64,000 nucleotides of DNA from Bradyrhizobium sp. AZCC 1719 (GTDB lineage Bacteria; Pseudomonadota; Alphaproteobacteria; Rhizobiales; Xanthobacteraceae): contig NZ_JAZHRU010000001.1 in NCBI RefSeq assembly GCF_036924525.1, positions 6,725,001 through 6,789,000 on the forward strand, written 5' to 3'. Every line of letters begins with the position of its first letter. Within the stretch, counting starts at the first letter, position 1. The notes under the pieces are model-generated. The model did no database searches and was not told the origin of the DNA. It saw nothing but the letters and a program-made list of their open reading frames with translations. The translations under genes were made by a program, and so were the position numbers. This document shows, piece after piece, positions 44,002 through 54,103 of the stretch.

Positions 44002-46557
44002 CGCCGGCTGGAACAGCAACACCGCAGCAAGCGTGATGACAAACGACAGCGCCAGCAACTTACCCATGCTGGCGGTGCCGGGATGACTGGATAGCCACAA
44101 GCTTCCGAACGCTGTCGCTGTCGTCAGCGCAGAGAAAAAGATCGCGCGTGTCAGGCTCGACTGCAGCAGGTTATTTCTGCCCTCGCGCCAGGCCACGACG
44201 TAATAGATCTTGAAGGCGACGCCGACGCCGAGCAGCAGCGGCAATGCTACGATGTTGGCGAAGTTGAGTGGCAGCTCGATCAGCACGCAAAGCTCCAGCG
44301 TCACCGCGCCGGCCACCAATAGCGGCACCATCGTCATCAGCACGTCGGTGACGCGCCGCAGCGTCAGCCAGAGCAACAGGCTGATCACCACCAGCGCCCA
44401 GATCCCGGCGTGAATGAACGCCTTCACGATGGTGTCGCCGGATTTGAGGATCGACACCGGTCCGCCGATCGCGTTTGGCTCGGCGGCCAGCACTGCATCG
44501 GCAAAGCGGCGCAAATTGTCGTTGTCGTTGGGATCGCCTTTCGGCAGCGCCTCGACGCGGATCAGCCCGTCCTTGGACTTCCAGCTATTCAACAGTTCCG
44601 GCGGCAGCGTCTTCAGCGTCACCGGCCCGGCTTGCATGGTGTTCCTGAGCTGGTCGAACACGATCTTGAGCGGGGCGACGAAGATGTTCTGGGCCTTGTC
44701 GCGCGTCGCCTGGTCGCTTTCGGCAAGCTTCGACAACGCATCCGCCAGCCTTCGCGAGGCAACCGCGCCCGGCCCCTTGCCGTCGCCCGCGGCCCTGCGC
44801 AAGCTGTCGACCGAACTCTTCAGCGCCTCCACATTCTCCTCATCGGTGGGCGCCGCGTCGACCGAGTCGGGATTGAGCGCGGGGCCGACGACCTTCGCTG
44901 CCTTTGCGATCAACTGGAGCTTGGCTGGCTGGTCTTCGGGCACGAAGCTGTCGATCGACATCACGCGAAGAACTTCCGGCAACTTCTCCAGCCGCGCCTC
45001 GATCTTCTTGGCTTCGGCTTCGGAATTGGTCAGCACGTTGATGGCGTTGGCGCCGGTGTTGGGATCCTTGCGCAGGTCGAGGAAGGTCGCGATCGATTCG
45101 GCCTTCGGATTGCGCAGGTTGATCGGGTTGAAGTCGAACTTCATGAAGTAGAGCAGCGGCAGGCCCGCCACCACGAGCAGCAGCGTTCCGGCGACAATGA
45201 TGACGCGGTGCCGTTCGAGGAACTCGTCGACCGGCGCCAGAAACGCGTAACCGACAGGCTCGCTTTCTCCAGGCGGGTGAAGCAGCTTCAGCAGGGCTGG
45301 CAGCACCGTGATGCTCGAGATGAACGCGATCAGCATACCGGCGCCGGCAATCTTGCCGAGTTCGGAAATGCCCTTGTAGTCGGTCGGCAGGAAACAAAGA
45401 AAGCCGGCGGCGGTCGCCATCGCGGCAAGCGACAGCGGCACCGACGAACGTCGGGCCGCGCTCTCCAGCGCCACGGCCAGATCTTCGTTCTTGAAGCGCT
45501 CGGAACGGTAGCGGACGCTGAATTGAATGCCGAAATCGACGCCGAGGCCGACGAACAGCACGGCAAAGGCGATCGACAGCAGGTTCAGCGATCCCACCAT
45601 CATCAGGCCGACTGCGGTCGTCAGCGCCAGGCCGATGAACAGGTTCACGAACACCGCGAAAATGATCTTCGCAGAGTGCAGCGCCATCCAGAGAATGACG
45701 AGGACAATAAGCACCGTTGCGACGCCGTTGACGATCGCGCCGTCCTGCACGGTCGAATATTCCTCGTTGGCGATCGGAACCGGCCCGGTCAGCCGGACGC
45801 GAGCGCTGTACTGGCCCGCGAAATTGAGGTCGTTCGCGGCCTGTCGGATCGCGTCGGTCGCGTCCTTGCCGGGTTCGAGCGCATTGTAATCCAGCTTCGG
45901 CTTGAATTCGATGAAGGCGCGGCGATCGGCATCGGTCAAAGGCTTGTCGCTGACGAGTTCGCGCCAGGAGAACGTCGCCGTCCCCTTGCTCAGGATGTCC
46001 TCGACCGTCTGGCTGATCAGGTTGAAGGGGCGCTCGGTATTGTCGAGCTTGACCTGCCCGCGCTTGACGCCGGCAAGCCCGGTTTCCAGCGCGCCGGTCA
46101 GGCCGCGGATCGAGGGATCGCCGGCCATGATCTCGATCAGGGGGGCTGCGGCTTCGAGCTGGCCGGCGACCTTGCCGACTTCTTCCACCGGCAGGAACAA
46201 CAGCCCGTTCTTCTCGAAGAATTCGCCGGAGCCGAGCGGCTGCACCGATTCGAAATGTTTGGTGTCGCCGGACAGCTTCGTGGCCAGCGCCTTGGAAGCC
46301 GCACTGGCGAGTTCCGGGGTCGGCGCCTCGACGACAGCCAGAATCAGCTTTTCACGGTCGAAGGCCTGCTCGAACTGGTTGTCGCGTTTGCGCCAGTCCA
46401 GGTCGGGCGAAATCAGCGTATTGATGTCGGTGTTGATGGCGAAATGCCGGGCGGCATAGTAGGCCCCCCCGACCGCCAGAAGCAGGGAGATGATGACGAC
46501 GAGAGTGGCAAACCGCGTACAGGTTCTGACAACGGCGACAACAACACTGGTCAGCAC
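43969..46557 (-). CDS. hpnN: HpnN, RND-family hopanoid transporter
   Basis: An 862-residue inner-membrane MMPL/RND transporter that delivers hopanoids to the outer membrane. The topology is one N-terminal span (18-38), a periplasmic domain to about 265, five spans (270-415), a second span near 450, a second periplasmic domain (470-690) and five more spans. The D-F-G-I-Q-F-S-V-R-Y stretch in the first bundle matches the proton-relay region of this family. Length and position next to hpnO and opposite ispH-hpnH support HpnN. No membrane-fusion partner is nearby, as expected for this subfamily. Confidence 0.9.
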   Translation of the reverse strand: MLTSVVVAVVRTCTRFATLVVIISLLLAVGGAYYAARHFAINTDINTLISPDLDWRKRDNQFEQAFDREKLILAVVEAPTPELASAASKALATKLSGDTKHFESVQPLGSGEFFEKNGLLFLPVEEVGKVAGQLEAAAPLIEIMAGDPSIRGLTGALETGLAGVKRGQVKLDNTERPFNLISQTVEDILSKGTATFSWRELVSDKPLTDADRRAFIEFKPKLDYNALEPGKDATDAIRQAANDLNFAGQYSARVRLTGPVPIANEEYSTVQDGAIVNGVATVLIVLVILWMALHSAKIIFAVFVNLFIGLALTTAVGLMMVGSLNLLSIAFAVLFVGLGVDFGIQFSVRYRSERFKNEDLAVALESAARRSSVPLSLAAMATAAGFLCFLPTDYKGISELGKIAGAGMLIAFISSITVLPALLKLLHPPGESEPVGYAFLAPVDEFLERHRVIIVAGTLLLVVAGLPLLYFMKFDFNPINLRNPKAESIATFLDLRKDPNTGANAINVLTNSEAEAKKIEARLEKLPEVLRVMSIDSFVPEDQPAKLQLIAKAAKVVGPALNPDSVDAAPTDEENVEALKSSVDSLRRAAGDGKGPGAVASRRLADALSKLAESDQATRDKAQNIFVAPLKIVFDQLRNTMQAGPVTLKTLPPELLNSWKSKDGLIRVEALPKGDPNDNDNLRRFADAVLAAEPNAIGGPVSILKSGDTIVKAFIHAGIWALVVISLLLWLTLRRVTDVLMTMVPLLVAGAVTLELCVLIELPLNFANIVALPLLLGVGVAFKIYYVVAWREGRNNLLQSSLTRAIFFSALTTATAFGSLWLSSHPGTASMGKLLALSFVITLAAVLLFQPALMGKPRDVGQ

Positions 46558-47005
46558 TTCGTTTCTTTCTAAATCTAAAAGGAGAGCTGGGCGAAAACGC
46601 CCCGCTGTCTAGCGGAGTTCCCGCAGTCGATCTAATGTTGTTTTGGTTACTTCCCCGAGGGTTCAAGCAAGTCGCACAACAGATCGGAACGGGCGTTCGG
46701 GCGCCGGTATAGCCGGTCCGGGTGGGCGATAAAGTGACGAACCGGTGAGGAACAACCGGCCGCGCAAATGCACTTATTGGTACCTAAATACCAAACGCCC
46801 GGTAACCATTGCGCGATCCACCTTTTCTATCCGCACAATTTTTGACACATAGTCCTGCGCTTCCATGTGCCTAGTATGGGGATTATCTGCGGGAACCGGC
46901 CATGGTGCGGATATTGCAAATATCCGAAGTGTGATCGGCTGCACGGAGGCCTTCGGGTGAATTTGCGAATTCGGTACTTGGTGCAACTTGCGTAATGGAC
47001 ATCCC
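46558..47005. other. Intergenic region between hpnN and ispH
   Basis: A 448-base gap between divergent genes, holding the promoters of hpnN and of ispH-hpnH. An AT-rich stretch near 46770-46870 is a likely promoter area. I saw no operator match, including no clear GGAAC-N16/17-CGTT (EcfG-type) site, and no RNA gene. Confidence 0.4.
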
Positions 47006-47932
47006 ATGGAAGTGTATCTAGCGCAGCCCCGCGGATTTTGTGCGGGCGTCGTGCGTGCCATCGAAATCGTTGAGCGTGCGCTCGAGAAATACGGCCCGCC
47101 GGTCTATGTCCGGCACGAGATCGTGCACAACAAGTACGTGGTCGAAAGCCTGAAGGCCAAGGGCGCGATCTTCGTCGAGGACCTGTCGGAGGTTCCGCCA
47201 CTCGCGGTAACCGTGTTCAGCGCCCATGGCGTGGCCCGCAGCGTCGAGGAAGAGGCCGCCGCCCGTGGCCTGCCGGTCCTCAATGCCACCTGCCCGCTGG
47301 TCACCAAGGTCCATAATCAGGGTAAACGGTATATGTCCAAGGGCCGGACCCTGGTCCTGATCGGCCATGCCGGCCATCCTGAGGTCGAGGGCACCATGGG
47401 CCAGGTTCCGGGCCCGGTTCTCCTGGTCCAGAACGTCGACGACGTGGCGGCCCTGCCGCTGCCGACCGACGCCCCGGTGGCCTATATCACCCAGACCACC
47501 CTCAGCGTGGACGACACAAAGGACATAATCGCCGCCCTTCAGGCCAAATTTACAGATATTCAAGGCCCCGACATCCGGGATATCTGCTATGCGACACAGA
47601 ACCGCCAATCTGCGGTAAGGGACCTAAGTAAGCTGGTGGACGTCATCTTGGTGGTGGGGGCCGCCAATAGTTCCAACTCAAACAGGCTTCGCGAAATCGG
47701 CACCGAGGTCGGCGTCGCGAGTTATCTCATTGCCGACGGGAGCGAGCTGAACCCTGATTGGCTGAAGGATGCAAAGGCTGTCGGCATCACGGCGGGCGCA
47801 TCGGCGCCCGAAGTTTTGGTTGACGACGTGATCGAGGCTTTGAGGCGTATCGGACCCGTCACGGTCTCGGTGCTGCCCGGCCGGGAGGAAAACATCGAGT
47901 TCCGGCTTCCGGCCGAACTGACTGCGGGTTGA
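47006..47932 (+). CDS. ispH: 4-hydroxy-3-methylbut-2-enyl diphosphate reductase
   Basis: A 308-residue iron-sulfur enzyme that makes IPP and DMAPP at the end of the MEP pathway. The three cluster cysteines are present: C12 in R-G-F-C-A-G-V, C96 in N-A-T-C-P-L-V and C194 in D-I-C-Y-A-T-Q-N-R. Glu126 and His124 in G-H-P-E-V-E-G-T fit the catalytic set. Its stop codon is 41 bases before the hpnH start, so isoprenoid supply and hopanoid side-chain synthesis are in one operon. Confidence 0.96.
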   Translation: MEVYLAQPRGFCAGVVRAIEIVERALEKYGPPVYVRHEIVHNKYVVESLKAKGAIFVEDLSEVPPLAVTVFSAHGVARSVEEEAAARGLPVLNATCPLVTKVHNQGKRYMSKGRTLVLIGHAGHPEVEGTMGQVPGPVLLVQNVDDVAALPLPTDAPVAYITQTTLSVDDTKDIIAALQAKFTDIQGPDIRDICYATQNRQSAVRDLSKLVDVILVVGAANSSNSNRLREIGTEVGVASYLIADGSELNPDWLKDAKAVGITAGASAPEVLVDDVIEALRRIGPVTVSVLPGREENIEFRLPAELTAG

Positions 47933-47973
47933 TCCACTTCAAGATTTACAGGTCCAGAAAGAAAATCTCCAAA

Positions 47974-49134
47974 ATGGCAATACCGTTCTTCAAGGAAATG
48001 CGTATCGGCGCCTATCTGATGAAGCAGAAGCTGCTTGGCCGAAAGCGCTATCCGCTCGTGCTGATGCTGGAGCCGTTGTTCCGCTGCAACCTCGCCTGCG
48101 TCGGCTGCGGCAAGATCGACTATCCCGATGCGATCCTCAACCGCCGCATGAGCGCGCAGGAATGCTGGGACGCAGCCGACGAATGCGGCGCGCCGATGGT
48201 GGCAATCCCCGGCGGCGAGCCGCTGATCCACAAGGAGATCGGCGAGATCGTGCGCGGCCTCGTGGCGCGCAAGAAGTTCGTCTCGCTCTGCACCAATGCG
48301 CTGCTTCTGGAAAAGAAGCTCGATCTGTTCGAGCCCTCGCCGTATTTGTTCTTCTCGGTGCATCTCGACGGCCTCAAGGACCACCACGACAAGGCGGTGT
48401 CGCAGAAGGGCGTGTTCGATCGCGCGGTTTCCGCCATCAAGGCCGCGAAGGCGCGCGGCTTCACCGTTAACGTCAACGCGACCATCTTCGACGGCCATGC
48501 CGCCGAGGACATCGCGAAGTTCCTGGACTTCACCACCGAACTCGGTGTCGGCGTCTCGATGTCGCCGGGCTACGCCTATGAGCGCGCCCCGGACCAGGAG
48601 CACTTCCTCAACCGCACCAAGACCAAAAAACTGTTCCGCGACGTCTTTGCGCTCGGCAAGGGCAAGAAGTGGAATTTCATGCATTCCGGCCTGTTCCTCG
48701 ACTTCCTGGCCGGCAACCAGTCCTACGAATGCACGCCCTGGGGCATGCCGGCGCGCAACATCTTCGGCTGGCAGAAACCCTGCTACCTGCTCGGCGAGGG
48801 CTACACCAAGACCTTCAAGGAGCTGATGGAGACCACGGACTGGGATTCCTACGGCACCGGCCGTTACGAGAAGTGCGCCGACTGCATGGCGCATTGCGGC
48901 TACGAGCCGACCGCCGCCGACGCCGCGCTGACCAATCCGTTCAAGGCGATGTGGGTCGCGCTGCGGGGCGTTCGCACCTCGGGTCCGATGGCGCCCGAGA
49001 TCGACCTCTCCAACCAGCGCCCGGCGCAATACATCTTCTCCGAACAGGTCCAGAAGAAGCTGTCGGAAATCCGCCGCGACGAGGCGGCTACCGCCGCCGC
49101 CAAGCAGCAGGCGAAGGCCTCCACCGCCGCCTGA
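47974..49134 (+). CDS. hpnH: HpnH, adenosylhopene synthase (radical SAM)
   Basis: A 386-residue radical SAM enzyme that joins the 5'-deoxyadenosyl group to diploptene/hopene. The cluster motif is C38-N-L-A-C42-V-G-C45-G-K. Then come G-G-E-P-L-I-H, S-V-H-L-D-G-L-K-D-H and P-G-Y-A-Y-E-R-A-P. The C-terminal half has four cysteines in E-C-T-P-W-G, K-C-A-D-C-M-A-H-C-G, suggesting an auxiliary metal site. ATG 47974 (M-A-I-P-F-F-K-E-M-R) matches homologues; an upstream TTG at 47929 overlapping the ispH stop is less likely. The Ala/Lys-rich tail is variable. Confidence 0.95.
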   Translation: MAIPFFKEMRIGAYLMKQKLLGRKRYPLVLMLEPLFRCNLACVGCGKIDYPDAILNRRMSAQECWDAADECGAPMVAIPGGEPLIHKEIGEIVRGLVARKKFVSLCTNALLLEKKLDLFEPSPYLFFSVHLDGLKDHHDKAVSQKGVFDRAVSAIKAAKARGFTVNVNATIFDGHAAEDIAKFLDFTTELGVGVSMSPGYAYERAPDQEHFLNRTKTKKLFRDVFALGKGKKWNFMHSGLFLDFLAGNQSYECTPWGMPARNIFGWQKPCYLLGEGYTKTFKELMETTDWDSYGTGRYEKCADCMAHCGYEPTAADAALTNPFKAMWVALRGVRTSGPMAPEIDLSNQRPAQYIFSEQVQKKLSEIRRDEAATAAAKQQAKASTAA

Positions 49135-49154
49135 GCGAGCACGGAAACAAGTTT

Positions 49155-49192
49155 AAAGGGCTCCGATTCTCAGCGAATCGGAGCCCTTTTCT
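49155..49192. terminator. Intrinsic terminator after hpnH
   Basis: Stem aaagggctccgatt / aatcggagcccttt with a 7-base loop, followed by ttttct. It ends the ispH-hpnH operon and could also act on hpnG transcripts coming from the other side. Confidence 0.85.
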
Positions 49193-49240
49193 ATTTATCT
49201 GACGCTTTCGAAAATTCTGAAGCTGGCTGCTGCCCCGCCC

Positions 49241-49987
49241 TCAGGCCTCCGCCATGGCAAAGCTCTCGCCATGCAGGAAGCCGCGGCAGCCGCGCAGCGA
49301 GCGCAGCGCGCGGTTGAAATCGAGCCCCGTGGAGACCAGCGCGCGCAGCGTGGCGGGATTGCGCGCCACCCCGCGCAGCACCTTGCCGAGGTCGATATCG
49401 CCGTTCGGCTTGATGGCACTCTTGGCGAGCGCCGGAAGCGCCCTGGTGGCCGGGTCGGAGATGACCCGCAGCGCCGCGAACGGAAGCCCCGCCTCGGCCG
49501 CATAGGCCGCCGCGATATGGCTTTCCATATCGACCGCCGCCGCCCCGGTCTCCGAATGCAACGCGGCCTTGCAAGCGGTCGCCGCAATCACCTGTTCCAC
49601 ACCCGAAAGAATACCACGGACCACGCGCCTGCGGCGTAGCGCGGCGCGGGTAATCATTTCCTCGTTCAGCGCCAGACCTGCCAGGAACCGGGTATCGCCG
49701 GCGAGAACCTCGGTCGCCACCACCACATCGCCCGATTTCAGCGACGGATCGAGCCCGCCGGCGACGCCGAACGAGATCACACCCCTGAAAGTGGTAGAAT
49801 CCAGCGTTGCCAGCAATGCGCGCAATTGCTGCGGATCGCTGGAACTGCAGATGACGATCATGCCGGGCCCGGCCGCAATGCGGGCTTCCTGCACCAATCC
49901 TGTAACGATCAAAACCGGTCGCGGATCATTCGAATTGCGATCAACCGAATTGTCCACGATCGCGGCGGCCCCCGCCTCCAAAGTCAC
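49241..49987 (-). CDS. hpnG: HpnG, adenosylhopane nucleosidase
   Basis: A 248-residue nucleoside phosphorylase-like protein that removes adenine from adenosylhopane to give ribosylhopane. The fold is marked by V-I-S-F-G-V-A-G-G-L-D-P and A-A-V-D-M-E-S-H, which supplies the catalytic glutamate region. The start is GTG 49987, overlapping the shc stop by four bases. It is the last gene of hpnC-hpnD-hpnE-shc-hpnG and is convergent with hpnH. Confidence 0.9.
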   Translation of the reverse strand: MTLEAGAAAIVDNSVDRNSNDPRPVLIVTGLVQEARIAAGPGMIVICSSSDPQQLRALLATLDSTTFRGVISFGVAGGLDPSLKSGDVVVATEVLAGDTRFLAGLALNEEMITRAALRRRRVVRGILSGVEQVIAATACKAALHSETGAAAVDMESHIAAAYAAEAGLPFAALRVISDPATRALPALAKSAIKPNGDIDLGKVLRGVARNPATLRALVSTGLDFNRALRSLRGCRGFLHGESFAMAEA

Positions 49988-51993
49988 ATCCCGACCCCTA
50001 CCACCCTGCTGTTGGTGCTTCTCAAATTCCGATACCGCGCCAGCGCCCAGAGCGGAAAGAACTTCGAGTAGCCATGATAACGCAAGTAAAACACCCGCGG
50101 AAAGCCTGTAGCCGTGTAACGCGCCTCATCCCACAGTCCTTTCTCGGTCTGTGTGGCTTTTAGGTACTCCACGCCCCGCACGACGGCCGGATGTTCCACC
50201 TCGCCGGCCGCCATCAGTCCAAGCAAGGCCCATGCCGTTTGCGAGGAGGTCGAAGGCGCCTGCTCATATCCCTTGTAATCGAGTCGGTAACTGACCGCAT
50301 CCTCGCCCCAGCCGCCATCCCGGTTCTGGATCGAAACCAGCCAGTCCGCCGCCTTCCGAATCACGGGATCCTGGTGGTCCACGCCGGCGGCATTGAGCGC
50401 ACACAGCACCGACCAGGTTCCATAGATGTAGTTCAGCCCCCAGCGGCCGTACCAGGAACCCTCCGCGAGCTGGGTGCGGCGCAAATAGGCAATCCCGTCG
50501 GCGACCACCTTGCTGGTCTGCGCAGTCTCGCCGAGTTGGGCCAGCATCGAAATGCAGCGCGCGGTGACGTCCTCGGTCGGCGGATCGAGCAGCGCGCCGT
50601 GATCGGAGAACGGGATGTTGTTGAGGTAATATTCAAGATTGTTGACGTCGAAGGCGGCCCAGCCGCCATCACGGCTCTGCAGGCCCTCGATCCACTCGCG
50701 GCCGCGCGCAATCGCCTGATCGTACTCCTTGCTGCCGGTCTGCCGGCGCGCCCGGTCCATCGCCATCACGACCACGGCGGTGTCGTCGAGATCGGGATAA
50801 TGGTCGTTGTTGTACTGGAACGCCCAGCCGCCCGGACGAACGTCTGGCGCCTTCGCCGCCCAGTCGCCCTTGAGGTCGAGCACCTGCCGCGGCTTCAGCC
50901 AGTCGAGGCCCTGCTTCATCTTCTTGAGCGTGTCCTCGCCGCCCGCCTCCGCCAGCGCGTGGCAGGTCAGCGCGGTGTCCCACACGGGGGAGACGCAGGG
51001 CTGGCAATAGGCTTCGTGCTCGCCGATCACGAGCAGCTTGTCGATGCCCTTGCGGGTGACCGCACGCGGGGGATAATCCGGTCCCTTGCCGAGCGCGTCG
51101 TACATCATCACGATGTTGGCCATCGGCGGATAGATCGCACCCATGCCGTCTTCGCCGTTGAGCCGCTCCTCGGTAAACGCGAGCGCGGCGTCGATCGCGC
51201 GCTGGCGCAGCTTTTTCGGAAACAACGGTTCGACCACGCGCAGGATCTTGTCCAGCGTGCTGAAGAGCGTGAACCAGCCCCAGCTTTGATGCGGCGCCTT
51301 CGCGTTCATCCCGACCGACTTGGGATCCTGCAGGAACAACTCGTCGATGCCGACGCCCTTGGGATTCTTCGCCAGCGGCTTCAACGCCGCCATCACCATC
51401 AGCGGCACGATCGTGGTGCGCGCCCAATAGGAAATCTTGTTGAGATGGAACGGCGACCACATCGGCAACAGCATGATCTCGACCGGCAGCACCGGCACCG
51501 CTCGCCAAGTCAATACACCGTAGAACGCCAGCAGAAACCGCGTGAAAACGTTGACGCGGGCAGCACCGCCGCGGGAACGGATCGCCTCGCGGGCGCGCAC
51601 CATATGCGGCGCATCGACGGAATCGCCAATCATCTTCAGCGCGAAATAGGATTTGACGCTGGCGCTCATGTCGAACGGGCCATCCTGCACCAGCGGCCAC
51701 CCGCCATGATTGCCTTGGGTGCGACGTAGATAGTTCGCGATCTTGGCTTCGAGCTCACTGTCGATGGGCTCGGCAAGATAGTGGCGCAGCAGGATGTATT
51801 CGGCAGGGATGGTGCTGTCGGCTTCCAGCTCGAATACCCAGTGTCCGTCGGATTGACGATAACCGAACAGCGCTTCGGTCGCGGAAGCGATGCTCTTCTC
51901 CAGGGCAACGGGGTCGACGGCGTTTGTTTTGTCGATGGCAAGCATTTCGCTATACATCCCTATATTCGCGACGGGCTCTGTGAAGCCGGTCAC
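49984..51993 (-). CDS. shc: Squalene-hopene cyclase
   Basis: A 669-residue class II triterpene cyclase (HpnF) that turns squalene into hopene and hopanol at the membrane. The catalytic D-L-D-D-T-A is at 401-404. Several QW repeats are visible, e.g. Q-G-N-H-G-G-W and Q-N-R-D-G-G-W-G. The membrane-entry region P-M-W-S-P-F-H-L-N-K-I-S-Y-W is normal. The frame opens at GTG 51993, 17 bases after hpnE; ATG 51957 (M-Y-S-E-M-L) is an equally plausible start. Confidence 0.95.
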   Translation of the reverse strand: MTGFTEPVANIGMYSEMLAIDKTNAVDPVALEKSIASATEALFGYRQSDGHWVFELEADSTIPAEYILLRHYLAEPIDSELEAKIANYLRRTQGNHGGWPLVQDGPFDMSASVKSYFALKMIGDSVDAPHMVRAREAIRSRGGAARVNVFTRFLLAFYGVLTWRAVPVLPVEIMLLPMWSPFHLNKISYWARTTIVPLMVMAALKPLAKNPKGVGIDELFLQDPKSVGMNAKAPHQSWGWFTLFSTLDKILRVVEPLFPKKLRQRAIDAALAFTEERLNGEDGMGAIYPPMANIVMMYDALGKGPDYPPRAVTRKGIDKLLVIGEHEAYCQPCVSPVWDTALTCHALAEAGGEDTLKKMKQGLDWLKPRQVLDLKGDWAAKAPDVRPGGWAFQYNNDHYPDLDDTAVVVMAMDRARRQTGSKEYDQAIARGREWIEGLQSRDGGWAAFDVNNLEYYLNNIPFSDHGALLDPPTEDVTARCISMLAQLGETAQTSKVVADGIAYLRRTQLAEGSWYGRWGLNYIYGTWSVLCALNAAGVDHQDPVIRKAADWLVSIQNRDGGWGEDAVSYRLDYKGYEQAPSTSSQTAWALLGLMAAGEVEHPAVVRGVEYLKATQTEKGLWDEARYTATGFPRVFYLRYHGYSKFFPLWALARYRNLRSTNSRVVGVGM

Positions 51994-52010
51994 GCAACTC
52001 GTCCTCAGGC

Positions 52011-53264
52011 TTAAGGTCTCGCCAGGACCAGATCGGCGGCGCGGTCGCCCGACCGCACCGATCCCTCGATGGTTGCCGGCAATCCGGTATCAGTCCAGTC
52101 ACCGGCGAGAAACAGGTTTTTGAAGGACGTAACCGCCCCCGGCCGCAGCGCATGCTGCTCCGGCGTAGCCTCAAAAGTCGCACGGCGTTCGCGCACGATC
52201 TGCCAGGGCGGCAGCGGCAATTCGCCCGGCAGGCCGACGGCTTTGCAGACATCCCGCCAGATCGCCAGCGCGAGTTCTTCGCGCGGCATGTCGACGAGCC
52301 GATCGCCATTGCTGATGGTTACCGACAGCCGCTGCGGGAATGCGAACAGCCACTCCACCAGCCCGCCGACGACGCCGAGAATCGGCGGCGCATCCTTGGG
52401 CGGATCGAAGCGGAAGTGCGCGTTGACGATCGCGCGGAATTTCGACGGCGTCTTCAATCCCGGCAGCAGCGCCGCCGCAGGGCGCGGCGGCACTGCGAGC
52501 ACCACGACGTCCTCGGAGCCGAGCGCGATGGTGTCGCCAACGAATTTCAGCTCGCCGACATGGCTTTCCTTCATCACGAGTTCGCGCAGCTCATGGCCGA
52601 GTTGGATCGAGGCGCCCTTGTCCTGCAAAAGCTTGATCGCCGGCTCGACCAGCACGGCACTGAGGCCGTCGCGCGCGATCAGCGGCCGGCAGGCCTGCCC
52701 GCCCGCCAGCAGCGTTTCCCGCACGATCGCGCCGGCCAGGCCTGCCGATCCCTCCGGCGGATCGACATTGAGCGCTGCCAACAACAGCGGCTGCACCAGC
52801 CGCTGGTACAGCGTGCCCTTGCAGGGGATCGCATTGCCGACCAGTTTATCGGTCCCTGCCCAGATCAGCGGCATCAATGCGAGGTAATCGAACAGCTTCG
52901 TATCGGGGACGCGGCGCGCCTCGTCGAACACCCACAACGGCAACTTGCCGTCGCCAAGGTCGAGTTGCCAGCGCCGGCCGATTGAGATGTCGATAAAGGG
53001 AAACTGCGCAGCCTTTGGCCCGATCAGCCCCGACTCGGTGCCAATCGATTTGGCGTAGGCCAGCGCATGGCGGTTGCCGGACAACAGCAAATGATTGCCG
53101 TTGTCGATGGTGAGGTTGGTGGCCGCATCGAAATAGGACCGGCAACGGCCGCCGGCCTGCTGCGTGGCCTCGTGGACATACACCCGGCAATTGGCGTTGG
53201 CGAGCCGCACGGCCGCTGAAAGGCCGGAAATGCCGGCGCCGATGATATGAACGTTTTTCTGCAT
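52011..53264 (-). CDS. hpnE: HpnE, hydroxysqualene dehydroxylase
   Basis: A 417-residue FAD-dependent amine oxidase-like enzyme that reduces hydroxysqualene to squalene. The N-terminal dinucleotide motif is V-H-I-I-G-A-G-I-S-G-L-S-A-A-V. Then A-T-Q-Q-A-G-G-R-C-R-S-Y-F-D and the C-terminal FAD-contact L-F-L-A-G-D-W-T-D-T-G-L-P-A-T-I-E-G-S-V follow. ATG 53264 overlaps the hpnD stop as TGATG, indicating coupling. Confidence 0.93.
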   Translation of the reverse strand: MQKNVHIIGAGISGLSAAVRLANANCRVYVHEATQQAGGRCRSYFDAATNLTIDNGNHLLLSGNRHALAYAKSIGTESGLIGPKAAQFPFIDISIGRRWQLDLGDGKLPLWVFDEARRVPDTKLFDYLALMPLIWAGTDKLVGNAIPCKGTLYQRLVQPLLLAALNVDPPEGSAGLAGAIVRETLLAGGQACRPLIARDGLSAVLVEPAIKLLQDKGASIQLGHELRELVMKESHVGELKFVGDTIALGSEDVVVLAVPPRPAAALLPGLKTPSKFRAIVNAHFRFDPPKDAPPILGVVGGLVEWLFAFPQRLSVTISNGDRLVDMPREELALAIWRDVCKAVGLPGELPLPPWQIVRERRATFEATPEQHALRPGAVTSFKNLFLAGDWTDTGLPATIEGSVRSGDRAADLVLARP

Positions 53265-54103
53265 CAGATGATCGCGTATCGGAGAAGGATGGCGATTTTC
53301 GCCCATTTGTGGACGCGGACCGGCTCGCGCGGAGCGGCAAAGCCCCGGGCCAGCAGCAAGTCCAGGATCGCGCGGTAATATTTCGACATGATCCGCGGCG
53401 CGCGCACCACGCGCCGCGAATTGCGTTTCATGATTTCGTCGGCTTTCTCGAAATGCTTTTTCGCGCGCTCGGCCAACGGCAGGCATACTTTCGGCAATGC
53501 ACGATCGACGATCACCCGCTGCGGATCGTCGGTCGTGATGCCGGCAAGCAGCAGGCCTTCGCGTGGCAGATAGAGGCGACCGAGGCCGGCGTCTTCATCG
53601 ATATCGCGCAGGATATTGGTCAATTGCAGCGCGCGCCCGAGGTGGTGGGCGAGCAGTATGCCGTCTTCCTCAGGCAGGCCGAACACGCGCACCGACAGGC
53701 GACCAACCGCGCTGGCGACACGGTCGCAATAGAGATCGAGGGTGGCAAGATCCGGCGCGCGGATGTCCTGCGGCACGTCCATCTCCATGCCGTCGACGAT
53801 GGCGAGAAAATCCTCGCGCTTGAGGCCGAAGGTTTTGACCGACGCGGCGTAGTCCTGCAGACGCGGCGGTGGGTGCCCCTGGTACAGCGCATCGATATCG
53901 TCGCGCCACTGCTGGAGCGCGGCCAGCCGCTCGGGCCGCGGGCCGTCGGAATCGGCGATGTCGTCGACCTGACGGCAGAAGCTGTAGATCTGGAACATCG
54001 CCTCGCGCTGGTCGCGCGGCAGGATGCGCATCGCGGCATAGAACGAGCTGCCGGACGCGGTGGCACCGTAATCTGCGTTGGCCGCCGCCGGATGCAACGT
54101 CAT
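53264..54103 (-). CDS. hpnD: HpnD, presqualene diphosphate synthase
   Basis: A 279-residue squalene/phytoene synthase-family enzyme condensing two farnesyl diphosphates. First acidic motif Q-V-D-D-I-A-D and second L-R-D-I-D-E-D-A-G-L-G-R-L-Y-L-P bind the magnesium-diphosphate. ATG 54103 forms an ATGA overlap with the hpnC stop. The longer upstream frame lies inside hpnC and is not coding. Confidence 0.93.
   Translation of the reverse strand: MTLHPAAANADYGATASGSSFYAAMRILPRDQREAMFQIYSFCRQVDDIADSDGPRPERLAALQQWRDDIDALYQGHPPPRLQDYAASVKTFGLKREDFLAIVDGMEMDVPQDIRAPDLATLDLYCDRVASAVGRLSVRVFGLPEEDGILLAHHLGRALQLTNILRDIDEDAGLGRLYLPREGLLLAGITTDDPQRVIVDRALPKVCLPLAERAKKHFEKADEIMKRNSRRVVRAPRIMSKYYRAILDLLLARGFAAPREPVRVHKWAKIAILLRYAII

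Noticed and set aside
46558..47005. Possible EcfG-type promoter near ggaac sequences
   Set aside because: None of the GGAAC occurrences has CGTT at 16-17 bases, so no site is claimed.
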